A stretch of DNA of 64,000 bases from JBEBSD01 sp040394475 (GTDB taxonomy: Bacteria > Bacteroidota > Bacteroidia > Cytophagales > Spirosomataceae). The notes beneath the pieces are model-generated. The model ran no database searches and was not told the origin of the DNA. It saw nothing but the letters and a program-made list of their open reading frames with translations. Positions 36,583 to 45,502 of this stretch are shown here, in pieces. Both the position numbers and the translations under genes were made by a program. Position 1 is the stretch's first letter. Every line of letters begins with the position of its first letter. The stretch spans positions 4,073-68,072 of the forward strand of contig JBEBSD010000028.1 of the NCBI GenBank assembly GCA_040394475.1. Direction: 5' to 3'.

Positions 36583-38373
36583 CTACCAGCCCGGATTTTG
36601 ACCGAGCTCCGGGTTCATCAGCCTGTCGTTTTCAGGTATCGGGTAGCGATAGTGTTTCTGCTCCCATCTCCTTTCGATATTGTTGAGCCATGTGATTTCT
36701 CCATGGGTTCCCATCTTCAATTGCTGCGGATTCACCGATCCATTGGCGAGTGTGGGGCTTACATTGACATATTGTACTCCGGGGATGGGGTTGGAAGGCA
36801 TGACCTGGTAGAAGCAAACATCGGGTTTCCCGTCCTCATTGAGGTCCATGGGGGTGTTCAATTCCTTCACATAAATACCATTCCATTCCTTTTCCGCGAG
36901 TTCTCCCTTTTTCCATCTTACCAGGTCATAGAATCTGAAACCCTCGAAAATCAGTTCGATGCTCCTTTCTCTTCTTATTTCCAGCAGCGCAGGGTTTTCA
37001 ATTTCCGGGAAATACTCTTTTTGCAAATAGGTGTCTATTTGCTGCGGACGCGCATCGATACCGGCATTGATTCCTGCCCGTTTTCTGAGGGCGCCGATCG
37101 TTAAATTCCAGTCCTGGTCCGTGAGGATGCCTAATTCTGCTTTGGCCTCTGCGTAGTTGAGAAGAACCTCTGCAAACCGGATAATTGAAACAGCATTGGT
37201 GCTAAGCACTCCGTTATCATAATAGGCGTTGTCTAAGCTCCATTTGATCGGGTGATAACCGGTGTAGGTGTAGGAGAACGAAGGAGGACTGACTTCCGTA
37301 GTTGTTCCATTGATTCTTTTGTAATCGCCCATTCGGATGGTTTGCTGAAGCCGCTTGTCTCTGTTCCTGACTTCTTGCTCGAATGGCAGCGTTTGATATC
37401 CTTCGAAATCGGTGAACGGCGAGCCATTCAATGTCAGATAGAGATTTACGAAGCTTCTTGTCAGGCTTAGTCTTCGCCCAACGGTCGCACTGGTCCACCA
37501 CCAGGTCGCCTGGTGATAAATCCCCAAGCTCGAGCTGCTTACCGCAGCCAGCATAATTTCAGAGGGTACGGGTGCGTCGTTAATAAATAGCTGACGGTAC
37601 GAATTTTCGGTTCCAGCCGCTTCGTAAAGAGAATGTCCGGAATCATGTATTACCTTTTCAGCGGCATCGGCGGCTTCCTTAAGCCAGAAGTCGGTGCTTT
37701 GTGACAAACCGGCATCCGTATGATATTTTCTAAAAGTACCTTCAAAGAGACAGACCCGTGATTTAAATGCATATGCGATGTGCCGGCTAATTGTTGTCCG
37801 GGTATTGTCATTGTTGTTTTTGATATTCAGGCAGGCAAAATTCAGATCGGCAAGAACAGAGTCCATTACAACTGATCTGGGCGTACGCGGGTTGTATAAC
37901 GCCGGGTCTGACACATCCAGCGGCGTATCAATCCACGGGACATCCCCGAAACGCTTTACCTTCTCAAAGTAAAACCAGGCACGAAAGAACCTGGCCAGGC
38001 CCAGGTAGTGCATTTTAGTCTCCGGACTAATAGCCGCACTGTTACAATTGGCAATAAAATAATTGATAGATCGCAGTTCACTCCAACTCCATCCCGTGCT
38101 TTCCCTGGAACTATACGATCCGGGCCGGATAAAGTTATCAACCACCATGACGGCCGAAAAGTCTGTTAAAGCATCGCTTTGAGTTATGTTGTCGGCCGTC
38201 GGCAGAATACTGTAAAATGAGTTCGTATAAAGAGCCAACCCACTTTCTGAGTTAAACACGGCGTCTTTGTTAAGAGTGTCTTTAGGGAGTTGATCCAGGC
38301 TCTCACAACCTGCCACTATAACAAAGAATGAAAAGAGAACTGCTATAGAATAGATGGGTTTCATAAGTTTCAA
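36583..38373 (-). CDS. SusD-like outer-membrane lipoprotein
   Basis: 596 residues with lipoprotein signal MKLMKPIYSIAVLFSFFVIVAGC and Cys23. Family helices: ARFFRAWFYFEKVKRFGDVP and the C-terminal IRRERSIELIFEGFRFYDLVRW; the end is GQNPGW. The ATG begins two bases after the susC stop region at 38376, the tightest coupling of the five pairs. Second ECF regulon. Confidence 0.95.
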   Translation of the reverse strand: MKLMKPIYSIAVLFSFFVIVAGCESLDQLPKDTLNKDAVFNSESGLALYTNSFYSILPTADNITQSDALTDFSAVMVVDNFIRPGSYSSRESTGWSWSELRSINYFIANCNSAAISPETKMHYLGLARFFRAWFYFEKVKRFGDVPWIDTPLDVSDPALYNPRTPRSVVMDSVLADLNFACLNIKNNNDNTRTTISRHIAYAFKSRVCLFEGTFRKYHTDAGLSQSTDFWLKEAADAAEKVIHDSGHSLYEAAGTENSYRQLFINDAPVPSEIMLAAVSSSSLGIYHQATWWWTSATVGRRLSLTRSFVNLYLTLNGSPFTDFEGYQTLPFEQEVRNRDKRLQQTIRMGDYKRINGTTTEVSPPSFSYTYTGYHPIKWSLDNAYYDNGVLSTNAVSIIRFAEVLLNYAEAKAELGILTDQDWNLTIGALRKRAGINAGIDARPQQIDTYLQKEYFPEIENPALLEIRRERSIELIFEGFRFYDLVRWKKGELAEKEWNGIYVKELNTPMDLNEDGKPDVCFYQVMPSNPIPGVQYVNVSPTLANGSVNPQQLKMGTHGEITWLNNIERRWEQKHYRYPIPENDRLMNPELGQNPGW

Positions 38374-38375
38374 TC

Positions 38376-41300
38376 TTAAAAATTAATAGTAAGACCCAGG
38401 GTAAAACTCTTGAGAATGGGATAATTATTCCCGTCTCCGTAGTTCGACGGCGTAACGACGGCGTCGGAACGATTTGCCGCATTTTCGGCATCCAGATTTC
38501 TCGTAACCCGGTAAAGGGGCGACCAGGAAAACAGGTTTTCTCCTGAGAGGAATATCTTCGCGTTGCTCATATAGACTTTGGACGTCCAACCGGAGGGGAT
38601 GGTATACCCTATCTGAATGTTTTTCATACGCAGGTACGCGATGTTTTGGAGGTATCTGGTTTGATTCTCTCCTAAGGGACGTCCACCCAGGGAGATATAT
38701 CCGCGGTATCTCGGAAAATAAGCCTCAGGGTTTTCTTCAGACCAAATATTCCCAATTTGCGACGAGGGAATTTTACCGTATGGACGGGTATACTGCCCCC
38801 AGAAAATTCCTGCGTCAGGATGAGGATACCAGTCCTGTTTACCTATTCCCTGTAAAAATGCAGAGATGAAGAAATTATTCCAGTCAGCGCCTACATTCAC
38901 GCCATAGGCAAATCTTGGGCTTGAATTTCCGATGATTTTTCTGTCTCCCGGGTCATCGACACGATCAGTCCCGTTATTAATCGTGTTGTCTCCGTTAAGA
39001 TCTTTAAATTTTATATCGCCAGGCAGTAACGAGCGCGTATTAGAAGAAAAAAAGTAGCTTTGGTTGGCATGGTTGTTAATTTCATCCTGTGACTTGAAAA
39101 GCCCCTCCGTCTCGAATCCCCATATTTCCCCGATAACCTGGCCTTCGTAGTAGTCAGAGAGCCGACGTTCAGGATTATTATATTTTAGTATTTCAGATTT
39201 GTTGTCAGAAATAAACAATCTCACGGAATATCCAAGCGGTTTCGAAAAAGCGGATCTCCTGTCGTTCCAAAGCAAAGAGAGCTCCCAGCCGTCGGTACGC
39301 AAATCTGCATAATTGCCCCTTGGAACACTTGTACCGAAAACCGCCGGAACGGATCTCCCGACCGTGTACATGTCCACCGTTTTGCGTATATACCTGTCAA
39401 AATTGGCAATCAATCGATTGGAAGCAAGAGAAAGGTCTACGCCGAAATTCCACGTTGCGGATTTTTCCCAGGTAAGGCCTTCCGGCAGTACATTGGGATG
39501 TCCGGTAATGGGAGGGAGAGCGCCTTCTATGATTCTGACAGAACGCCCCACAGAGAATTTTTCAAGAAATGAATAGGAAGCGATATTGCCGTTACCGAGC
39601 GCTCCATAGGAGGTTCGTAATTTTAAACCACTTACCCGGGACGCCGGTATTTTCCAGAATGGCTCGTTCTCCAGTTTCCACCCGGCCGAAAACGAAGGAA
39701 AAAACCCAAAACGCTGATGGTTCGGAAATTTTGAGGATCCGTCGTACCGCCCGTTCAGCTCCAGTAAATATCTATCTTTAAAGGCATAGTTGATTCGGTA
39801 AAAACCTCCCAGGATCGCCCACTGCTCCCAACCACCTGTCGTACTGATGGATTGTCCAATGGCCAGATTAATGTCTTCCGCATCTTCAAAAAGCAAGCCG
39901 TTCCGAAACATCTCGTTTTTTTTGAATGCAAAATTCTCATAATTGAGACCCAGTGTTGTCTTCAAAGCATGCACCTGACTAAAAGTCTGGTCGTATTCGG
40001 CATAGATATTTGATGCGATATAAGAATTCCTCTGATAGCTGTTTTGAAGATCATTTGTATTGGTGCCGAGGTATTCGACCACTCCCGGTATTCTGCTGTA
40101 GGGAACGGGTACCCGCCTCCTTTGTTCGTTGTCGTCTCTGTACCGGAATGTAAGGTCCCCTTTAATTTTGAGTTTATCCTGAAGAAAACTGGAAGTGAGG
40201 GAAGTAATATTCCGCAATGACCTGCTGTCGAAATCTATCCCGTTCTTTCCGTACCAGAAGTCGCCAACCGTGTAAGCAGCAGAGAAAGTCAACGTGCCGT
40301 CGGGATTAAACATCGGGGCTAAAGGATGTCCCTCGTCGGAAATATTTCGCCAGATACCGCCTTGCTCTCCTACGTTTAGAGGGTTATGATAGGCCATAGA
40401 TGCAAACTCGGTATTGTTTTCTAAGGTCAGCCAGCTGGAAATATCCGCGGCAGTTTTCGCCCGGAAATTATAGAGTTTATAGTCATCGGAATTATAGCGA
40501 AACAATCCGTCTTGTTTATAATACCGGCCACTGATCAGAAAGTTAAGCTTGTCACTCCCCCCCGAAACGGAGAGGTTGTGCTCTTTTGTGGCCGAATGCT
40601 GTTTATAAAGATGTTCAAACCAGTCGGTACTATGATAATAGACGTACCTGCCATCTTCCCCGATTTCCGTACGAGGCAAGCTGGGATCCTTTGAATGCCG
40701 CTCAATTTCAGCAAGATACGCTTGCGAAAACGGGATGGTCTTATTGATGTTCTGAGGAGTCTGCGCATAGTCGTTCCAGGCGCTCCACGACTCGTTGAAC
40801 ATTTTAGTATAGGTATACGCGTCATTTTCATACTGCGGAACGCTGGTGGGCTGCTTCAAACTGAAGCTCGTACTATAAGATACCCTCATACCGCTTTTTT
40901 CCGGAGTTTTGGTCGTGATCAAAATAACTCCAAAGGCGCCGCGGGCACCATAAATGGACGCGGCTGCGGCATCTTTAAGTACAGTCACAGTTGCCACATC
41001 ATTTGGGTTTAGCAAACTCGCATCCCCAATTACTCCGTCAATCAATACAAGCGCACTGCCGCCCTGCCCTATTGAAGTGGTCCCTCTCACGTTATAGGTA
41101 GGGGATTGTGTAGGCTTCCCATCCATCATTCTGATAGTAAGGTTGGGAATCATCCCTTGCAGACCTTGTGTAATATTAGGCATCGATCTGTTCTCCAGAA
41201 CTTCGCTGGCTACCTGGTCCACCGCCCCGGTCAGATTGACTTTTTTCTGCGTCCCATACCCCACCACGACTACCTCGTCCAACGCTTTCTCGTCTGCCCT

Positions 41301-41936
41301 TAAAGAAATTTCAATCGATGTACGGTTTCCGACTGTTACTTCCTGAGAAAGATACCCCACAAACGAAAATACCAGAACGGAACTCTCATCGGGGACCTCT
41401 ATCGAAAATTCTCCTGCAGCATTCGTAATCAGCCCCTGTTGGGTACCTTTTACCAGAATACTCACACCGGGCAAACCGTCTCCTTTCTCGTCCGTCACTC
41501 TCCCCTTTACTTCTTTATTCTGTTTGTCTTCCGATACGTCAGGAAGCACATTTCCAGTTATCTCTGCTGATACGACTCGCTTCAACGATATCATCCTGTT
41601 ATCGGAAACAGTAAATGCTACCGAATTCGGCTGCAGCAACTCTTTCAGTACCAACTCCAGACTTTTGTTATCTGCCTTTATATCCACTTTCTGCCGAACG
41701 TCTATCGTACTGGGGCTGTAAACGAACCGCACATCTGCCTGCTCTTCAATGATAGAAAGTACTTTTTTCATCCGCTGACCCCGTGCATCAAACGATACCT
41801 TTTTTTCAAGCACAGTTTGTCCGTTGGTTTCATGTGCGTACGAAACCCCACACCAAACAGCAAGTAAGACCAACTGGTGTACTGTTGTTTTCATAATTTT
41901 CCAGATCCACAACGGGATATGTAATTTTTTGTTCAT
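38376..41936 (-). CDS. SusC-like receptor with STN signalling domain
   Basis: 1186 residues. Signal peptide within about 1-35 (a second ATG at residue 15, MKTTVHQLVLLAVWCGVSYA, is an equally good start). STN domain (about 47-118, MKKVLSIIEEQADVRFVYSPS), carboxypeptidase-D-like domain (about 145-230), EVVVVGYGTQKKVNLTGAVD, plug ending GARGAFGVILITTKT, barrel ending GLTINF. Together with the fecR and sigma genes at 42409-44039 it forms a second trans-envelope signalling set, parallel to that of 29145-34742 but not a recent copy of it. Confidence 0.95.
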   Translation of the reverse strand: MNKKLHIPLWIWKIMKTTVHQLVLLAVWCGVSYAHETNGQTVLEKKVSFDARGQRMKKVLSIIEEQADVRFVYSPSTIDVRQKVDIKADNKSLELVLKELLQPNSVAFTVSDNRMISLKRVVSAEITGNVLPDVSEDKQNKEVKGRVTDEKGDGLPGVSILVKGTQQGLITNAAGEFSIEVPDESSVLVFSFVGYLSQEVTVGNRTSIEISLRADEKALDEVVVVGYGTQKKVNLTGAVDQVASEVLENRSMPNITQGLQGMIPNLTIRMMDGKPTQSPTYNVRGTTSIGQGGSALVLIDGVIGDASLLNPNDVATVTVLKDAAAASIYGARGAFGVILITTKTPEKSGMRVSYSTSFSLKQPTSVPQYENDAYTYTKMFNESWSAWNDYAQTPQNINKTIPFSQAYLAEIERHSKDPSLPRTEIGEDGRYVYYHSTDWFEHLYKQHSATKEHNLSVSGGSDKLNFLISGRYYKQDGLFRYNSDDYKLYNFRAKTAADISSWLTLENNTEFASMAYHNPLNVGEQGGIWRNISDEGHPLAPMFNPDGTLTFSAAYTVGDFWYGKNGIDFDSRSLRNITSLTSSFLQDKLKIKGDLTFRYRDDNEQRRRVPVPYSRIPGVVEYLGTNTNDLQNSYQRNSYIASNIYAEYDQTFSQVHALKTTLGLNYENFAFKKNEMFRNGLLFEDAEDINLAIGQSISTTGGWEQWAILGGFYRINYAFKDRYLLELNGRYDGSSKFPNHQRFGFFPSFSAGWKLENEPFWKIPASRVSGLKLRTSYGALGNGNIASYSFLEKFSVGRSVRIIEGALPPITGHPNVLPEGLTWEKSATWNFGVDLSLASNRLIANFDRYIRKTVDMYTVGRSVPAVFGTSVPRGNYADLRTDGWELSLLWNDRRSAFSKPLGYSVRLFISDNKSEILKYNNPERRLSDYYEGQVIGEIWGFETEGLFKSQDEINNHANQSYFFSSNTRSLLPGDIKFKDLNGDNTINNGTDRVDDPGDRKIIGNSSPRFAYGVNVGADWNNFFISAFLQGIGKQDWYPHPDAGIFWGQYTRPYGKIPSSQIGNIWSEENPEAYFPRYRGYISLGGRPLGENQTRYLQNIAYLRMKNIQIGYTIPSGWTSKVYMSNAKIFLSGENLFSWSPLYRVTRNLDAENAANRSDAVVTPSNYGDGNNYPILKSFTLGLTINF

Positions 41937-42048
41937 AGTTTAGTAACGTTTTAAGGTTTAAGGACTCTAAAAACAGGTGTACCTCATTTGAATCTGACAT
42001 CGTCAGGTCATTGAAGCTCAAATTGACGTTTGAGCCGTACACGACAGA

Positions 42049-42081
42049 CCGGTAATGTTGACGCATTGCCGGCCTTTTTTT
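42049..42081 (+). promoter_or_regulatory. Conserved hairpin with T-run upstream of STN-susC (copy 2)
   Basis: Arms CCGGTAATG (42049-42057) and CATTGCCGG (42064-42072), one T-G pair, then CC and seven Ts, then GTTG. GAGCCGTACAC precedes it at 42032-42042. Compared with 32801-32832, AGTG/CACT has become AATG/CATT, a change on both sides that keeps the stem. Confidence 0.6.
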
Positions 42082-42173
42082 GTTGCAAAATCACGCAACC
42101 ACTTACTTGTCAATACTTTACACACTCTCCGGCTTCTATACTGATCGCAGCCCGACTCATCGCAGCCCGACTG

Positions 42174-42339
42174 ACCGCCGACTACCGATTGCCAACTACC
42201 GATTGCTGACCGCCGATAGCTGAATGCTGATTGCTGACCGCTGATAGCTGAGCCGATTGCTGATAGCTGATTGCTGACCGCCCATAGCTGATTGCTGACC
42301 GCTGACCGCCGATTGCTGAATGCCGATAGCCGACCACCC
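42174..42339. repeat. 7-bp minisatellite, 24 degenerate units
   Basis: The plus strand divides into consecutive heptamers such as ATTGCTG, ACCGCTG, ATAGCTG, AATGCTG and ACCGCCG. Only one unit is out of length (AGCCG, 42251-42255). The first three bases come from a small set (ATT, ACC, ATA, ACT, AAT) and the last four are mostly GCTG or GCCG. A 15-base direct repeat (ATCGCAGCCCGACT plus one base) sits just before it at about 42144-42173. Confidence 0.85.
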
Positions 42340-42408
42340 GTCACTACTTCACGTCACATCCTTTCTCATACACCTGCATTTTTGTTAAAAAAAGCTTTTA
42401 ACACCCTT

Positions 42409-43419
42409 CTATCGGGCCGCATTGCAACCATTTCCCGTCAGGAAAATAGTCGTACCTCTCACTTCGTACTCCGCATGGATGACATCACAGAGGTAATCCA
42501 GCTGCCTGAACAAATCGAACCCATTCAAATTTCCTGTAAACTCACAATGATTCAGTTCCGGGTTATTCACGACGATTTCCGTTCCGTATGCTTTCTGCAT
42601 GACGGCCAGTACGGTCCCCACGGAAGTTTCATCGAAATTGAAAACCGATGCCACTGTATCCTTTACTACAATTTTCGGATCATCCACCAGATCCTGCCGG
42701 ATTGTTTTAAGCTCTGTGTTGTACACGACCTTCTGGTTAGGAGTGATAATCACTCCGCTCCGTCGCTGGTTCTGGCCCTTATAATGAGTATACACCGACA
42801 CCTTTCCGGTAACCACCGAAACTTCAACGGTCTTCTTCCCTGCCTGCGGTTTGATGTGAAAACTGGTTCCCAGCACCTCCGTTACTAAATCTCCGCTATA
42901 GACCAGGAAAGGCATTTTCGGATCCGGTCGTATCTCAAAAAATGCTTCTCCAGTCAGATGGACAGTCCGGGTCTGCTTTCCGTAGCTTTCACTGGTTATC
43001 ATAACGGCTCCTTCTGCCAGCGTAACGACACTACTATCGGGGAGAATTATACGCTGACGAGTCAGCGATGTATTGTAGGTTTTAAGTCCTGTCATCGTCC
43101 CTTCTGAGTTATTCCGGTGCCTGTCCTGCAAATAGGAATCAGCCAGCACTACCAGCATCAGGCAGGCGGCCCCCCCCAAAAAAAGCCGTATACTCTTCCA
43201 TAATAGCGTGCGCTTCGGTGATATCCCTGCTACGTCCTGTATGTTTTCCCAGATTTCGTTCTCCGTTTCGATTGCTTCGGCTTCATTTTCAAACAGGGAA
43301 TCTGCGTCCTGCTGCCGGCAATTCGAATCCACCCATTTCTCCACAAAGACAATCTCCTCCGGAGTACATTTTCCGGCCTTATACCGCTCTGTAAGTTGTT
43401 CAAATTCCTGCCTTGTCAT
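42409..43419 (-). CDS. FecR family anti-sigma factor
   Basis: 336 residues, shorter than the FecR at 32889. N-terminal sigma-binding part (about 1-75, ERYKAGKCTPEEIVFVEKWVD), one membrane helix (about 78-95, SIRLFLGGAACLMLVVLA), FecR domain (about 110-220, RQRIILPDSSVVTLAEGAVM) and a DUF4974-type C-terminal domain (about 255-330). It lies 41 bases downstream of the sigma gene. The long gap to susC downstream suggests susC has its own sigma-dependent promoter. Confidence 0.94.
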   Translation of the reverse strand: MTRQEFEQLTERYKAGKCTPEEIVFVEKWVDSNCRQQDADSLFENEAEAIETENEIWENIQDVAGISPKRTLLWKSIRLFLGGAACLMLVVLADSYLQDRHRNNSEGTMTGLKTYNTSLTRQRIILPDSSVVTLAEGAVMITSESYGKQTRTVHLTGEAFFEIRPDPKMPFLVYSGDLVTEVLGTSFHIKPQAGKKTVEVSVVTGKVSVYTHYKGQNQRRSGVIITPNQKVVYNTELKTIRQDLVDDPKIVVKDTVASVFNFDETSVGTVLAVMQKAYGTEIVVNNPELNHCEFTGNLNGFDLFRQLDYLCDVIHAEYEVRGTTIFLTGNGCNAAR

Positions 43420-43460
43420 GTTGTATGCTAATGATTAATTGGGGCCTTCGCAATTCGCTC

Positions 43461-44039
43461 CTAGTTATCGGTAAGGAATCGCTGCAAATGTACTCTTACC
43501 ATTCGCATCGATTTCGTGATGTGGTATTCCACCGCTCTGTCGGATAAGCCCATCTGCGTTGCGATCTTCTTCACCGAAATATCATCTAACTTATTCAATC
43601 TGAATATGTTTGCTGTTTTTTCCGGTAATCTCTCAAGAGCCTTTTCAATGGCCTCGGATAATTGACCTTCGTTAAAAATCTCGTCGGTATCCATGCTTTC
43701 GAACACTTCTTGCATGAGCTGGTATTCCCGGTACTTACGCATATTGATTTCCTTCCGGAAGTATTTATTGGCCTGATTTCTTGCCGCAATAAAAAGGAAT
43801 GCTCTGAGGTTATGGATTTCGGAAGCCGACCGGTTCTGCCAGAGATTCAGCATCAATTCCTGAATAATCTCTTTCGTATCCTCCTTCGATCCTATTTGTT
43901 GATACACAAATCCAAACAGATGGCGCCAATACCTGCGGTAAATTGTTTCAAAGGCATAGGAATTATTATCCTTAAGCAGCTTCAATAGTGTTTCGTCGGT
44001 CAGGTCCGTACCATGCATATCAGTATTCTTATCTTGCAT
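43461..44039 (-). CDS. ECF-type RNA polymerase sigma factor
   Basis: 192 residues from ATG 44039 (MQDKNTDMHGTDLTDETLLK); the ATG at 44087 adds 16 unrelated residues. Region 2 (about 25-95) has YRRYWRHLFGFVYQQIGSKE and IIQELMLNLWQNR. Region 4 (about 130-180) has ISVKKIATQMGLSDRAVEYHITKSM. It belongs to the Bacteroidota FecI-like class and is paired with the FecR at 42409-43419. Confidence 0.95.
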   Translation of the reverse strand: MQDKNTDMHGTDLTDETLLKLLKDNNSYAFETIYRRYWRHLFGFVYQQIGSKEDTKEIIQELMLNLWQNRSASEIHNLRAFLFIAARNQANKYFRKEINMRKYREYQLMQEVFESMDTDEIFNEGQLSEAIEKALERLPEKTANIFRLNKLDDISVKKIATQMGLSDRAVEYHITKSMRMVRVHLQRFLTDN

Positions 44040-44390
44040 TTGGTTAAAGGTTCCACTTGGCAGCGAAACCCGTAAAGAAAGTGTCACTTTTTTTTGATAA
44101 TTTTTTCTTTATCTGATTGAAAAAAGCATAACCCATTGTATTTGAAACCATTACCAACTCCTAAAGTCAAAAATACACATCCTGGCTATCAGCGCTCTTT
44201 CAGCGGCAGGTAGCTTTTAAGTCATCGGGATGATCGGAACAGGACACTGGTAAATTTAATTGTATGATGTATATTAGTGGAATACACATTTAATCACGCA
44301 CTATGAATAAAGTTTCTCTCCAAGTATCGTATTGACTCTGCCCGCGCATCCTGGTGGGATTACGCGCAAGATGGAAGGTATTTTGTTACA

Positions 44391-44855
44391 GTGTGTACCG
44401 CAAACCGGGAATGGTTGTTTGGGGACATCGAACACGGCGAATTATCGGCTTCACCCCTTGGTGAAATCGTTTTACAGGAATGGGAAAAATCATTTGAAAT
44501 CAGGCAGGAATTATTTTGCGACGCATTTGTATTGATGCCGAACCATTTGCATGCCATTTTGCGGATTGATAATCCGGCCGCCGTCGTACAGACGCACGAC
44601 GTACAGACGCACGGCCGTGCGTCTCTACCGCGGATCGCCCACCGGTCGCCAAAATCCATATCATCATTTATGGCAGGATTCAAATCGTCGGCAACCAAAT
44701 TGATAAATGAATACCGTAAAACCCCGAAACAACCGGTCTGGCAACCCCGTTTCCATGATCACATTATCAGGAATAACGCTGAATACCAACGTATTTCTGA
44801 CTACATCCAAAACAATCCGGCCAATTGGCGGAACGATCGATTTCACGGCCAATGA
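44391..44855 (+). CDS. REP-associated tyrosine transposase (IS200-like), possibly frameshifted at its start
   Basis: 154 residues from GTG 44391. The HUH motif MPNHLHAIL and the C-terminal block KPVWQPRFHDHIIRN and YIQNNPANW identify a Y1-type transposase of the RAYT group, stand-alone and without IS ends. Family similarity extends upstream in the same frame to about 44310 (KYRIDSARASWWDYAQDGRYF), but no start codon is present there. The natural ATG (44303, MNK) is one base out of frame, as if one G had been added after AAA. So the gene is either broken near codon 3 or starts late at GTG. It contains an in-frame palindrome at 44601-44628. It lies upstream of hslV on the same strand. Confidence 0.8.
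   Translation: MCTANREWLFGDIEHGELSASPLGEIVLQEWEKSFEIRQELFCDAFVLMPNHLHAILRIDNPAAVVQTHDVQTHGRASLPRIAHRSPKSISSFMAGFKSSATKLINEYRKTPKQPVWQPRFHDHIIRNNAEYQRISDYIQNNPANWRNDRFHGQ
44601..44628 (+). repeat. 28-bp palindrome inside the transposase gene
   Basis: GTACAGACGCACGG and CCGTGCGTCTCTAC are complementary except for one position. A half copy, CGTACAGACGCACGAC, precedes it at 44585-44600. It encodes the residues VQTHGRASL and does not shift the frame. It looks like an inserted REP-type element. Confidence 0.75.
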
Positions 44856-44905
44856 CTGCGTAACTCATAAAAAGACCGTATCATTGCAGAAAAATACTGA
44901 CAGTT

Positions 44906-45451
44906 ATGGCAATTCAAGAAATCCATGCGACCACGGTACTGGGTATCCTGCATAATGGGACGGTCGCCTTGGGCGCCGACGGGCAGGCCACCATGGGTAA
45001 CACGGTGGCTAAAAGCAATGTACAGAAAATACGGAAATTGCAAGGCGGGAAAATACTGGTAGGCTTTGCCGGATCAACCGCCGATGCCTTTACCTTACTC
45101 GAAAAATTCGACGAAAAACTGAATGCCTACGGCGGCAATATGAAGAGAGCGGCTATTGAATTGGCGAAAGACTGGCGTACCGACCGCTACCTGCGGAAGC
45201 TGGAGGCAATGCTTATTACCGCCAATAAGGAAGAAATACTCATTATTTCGGGGACCGGCGACGTGCTCGAACCGGAGAACGGGGTTGCAGCCATCGGCTC
45301 CGGGGGCAACTTCGCACTTTCCGCTGCACTTGCCCTCAAAAAGCATGCTCCTCATTTACCGGCGAAAGAGATGGTACAGGAAGGACTGCACATTGCAGCT
45401 GATTTATGCATCTACACCAACCATAACCTGGTTATCGAAGAAGCGAATTGA
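44906..45451 (+). CDS. hslV: ATP-dependent protease subunit HslV
   Basis: 181-residue N-terminal nucleophile hydrolase, the peptidase half of the HslUV (ClpQY) cytosolic protease. After an eight-residue propeptide the sequence TTVLG gives the catalytic Thr9. The core motifs GADGQATMGN, GFAGSTADAFTL, AIELAKDWRTDRYLRKLEAML, AIGSGGNFA and CIYTNHNLVIEE match HslV along the full length. No hslU is in the window, so the ATPase must be encoded elsewhere. It is preceded by the REP transposase and faces the SulP gene. Confidence 0.97.
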   Translation: MAIQEIHATTVLGILHNGTVALGADGQATMGNTVAKSNVQKIRKLQGGKILVGFAGSTADAFTLLEKFDEKLNAYGGNMKRAAIELAKDWRTDRYLRKLEAMLITANKEEILIISGTGDVLEPENGVAAIGSGGNFALSAALALKKHAPHLPAKEMVQEGLHIAADLCIYTNHNLVIEEAN

Positions 45452-45464
45452 CCACTGCGCATTT

Positions 45465-45496
45465 AAAAACGGCAGGCAGCCCCTTGCTGCCTGCCG
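45465..45496 (-). terminator. Intrinsic terminator of the SulP gene
   Basis: Ten-base perfect arms CGGCAGGCAG (45470-45479) and CTGCCTGCCG (45487-45496). On the minus strand the hairpin is followed by TTTTT. It lies seven bases after the SulP stop and also separates it from convergent hslV, for which no T-run follows. Confidence 0.88.
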
Positions 45497-45502
45497 CATA
45501 CA

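Larger units (their letters stand above)
41937..42408. other. Intergenic region, 472 bases, hairpin and minisatellite
   Basis: Lies between fecR and susC of the second ECF regulon. It contains the conserved hairpin (42049-42081) and the 7-bp minisatellite (42174-42339). Open frames across it are low-complexity by-products of the repeat. Confidence 0.8.

Noticed and set aside
41830..42066. 78-codon frame overlapping the start of susC
   Set aside because: It overlaps the true signal peptide in another frame and crosses the conserved hairpin.
42174..42339. Possible CRISPR array
   Set aside because: Units are 7 bp with no spacers of constant length, and no cas genes are near.
42018..42344. Minus-strand frame rich in Ser, Gln and Ala repeats
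   Set aside because: It is the translation of the 7-bp minisatellite; the frame rotates through the repeat with no protein logic.
44303..44855. Complete insertion sequence around the transposase
   Set aside because: No terminal hairpins or passenger genes were found; the protein type is normally stand-alone.
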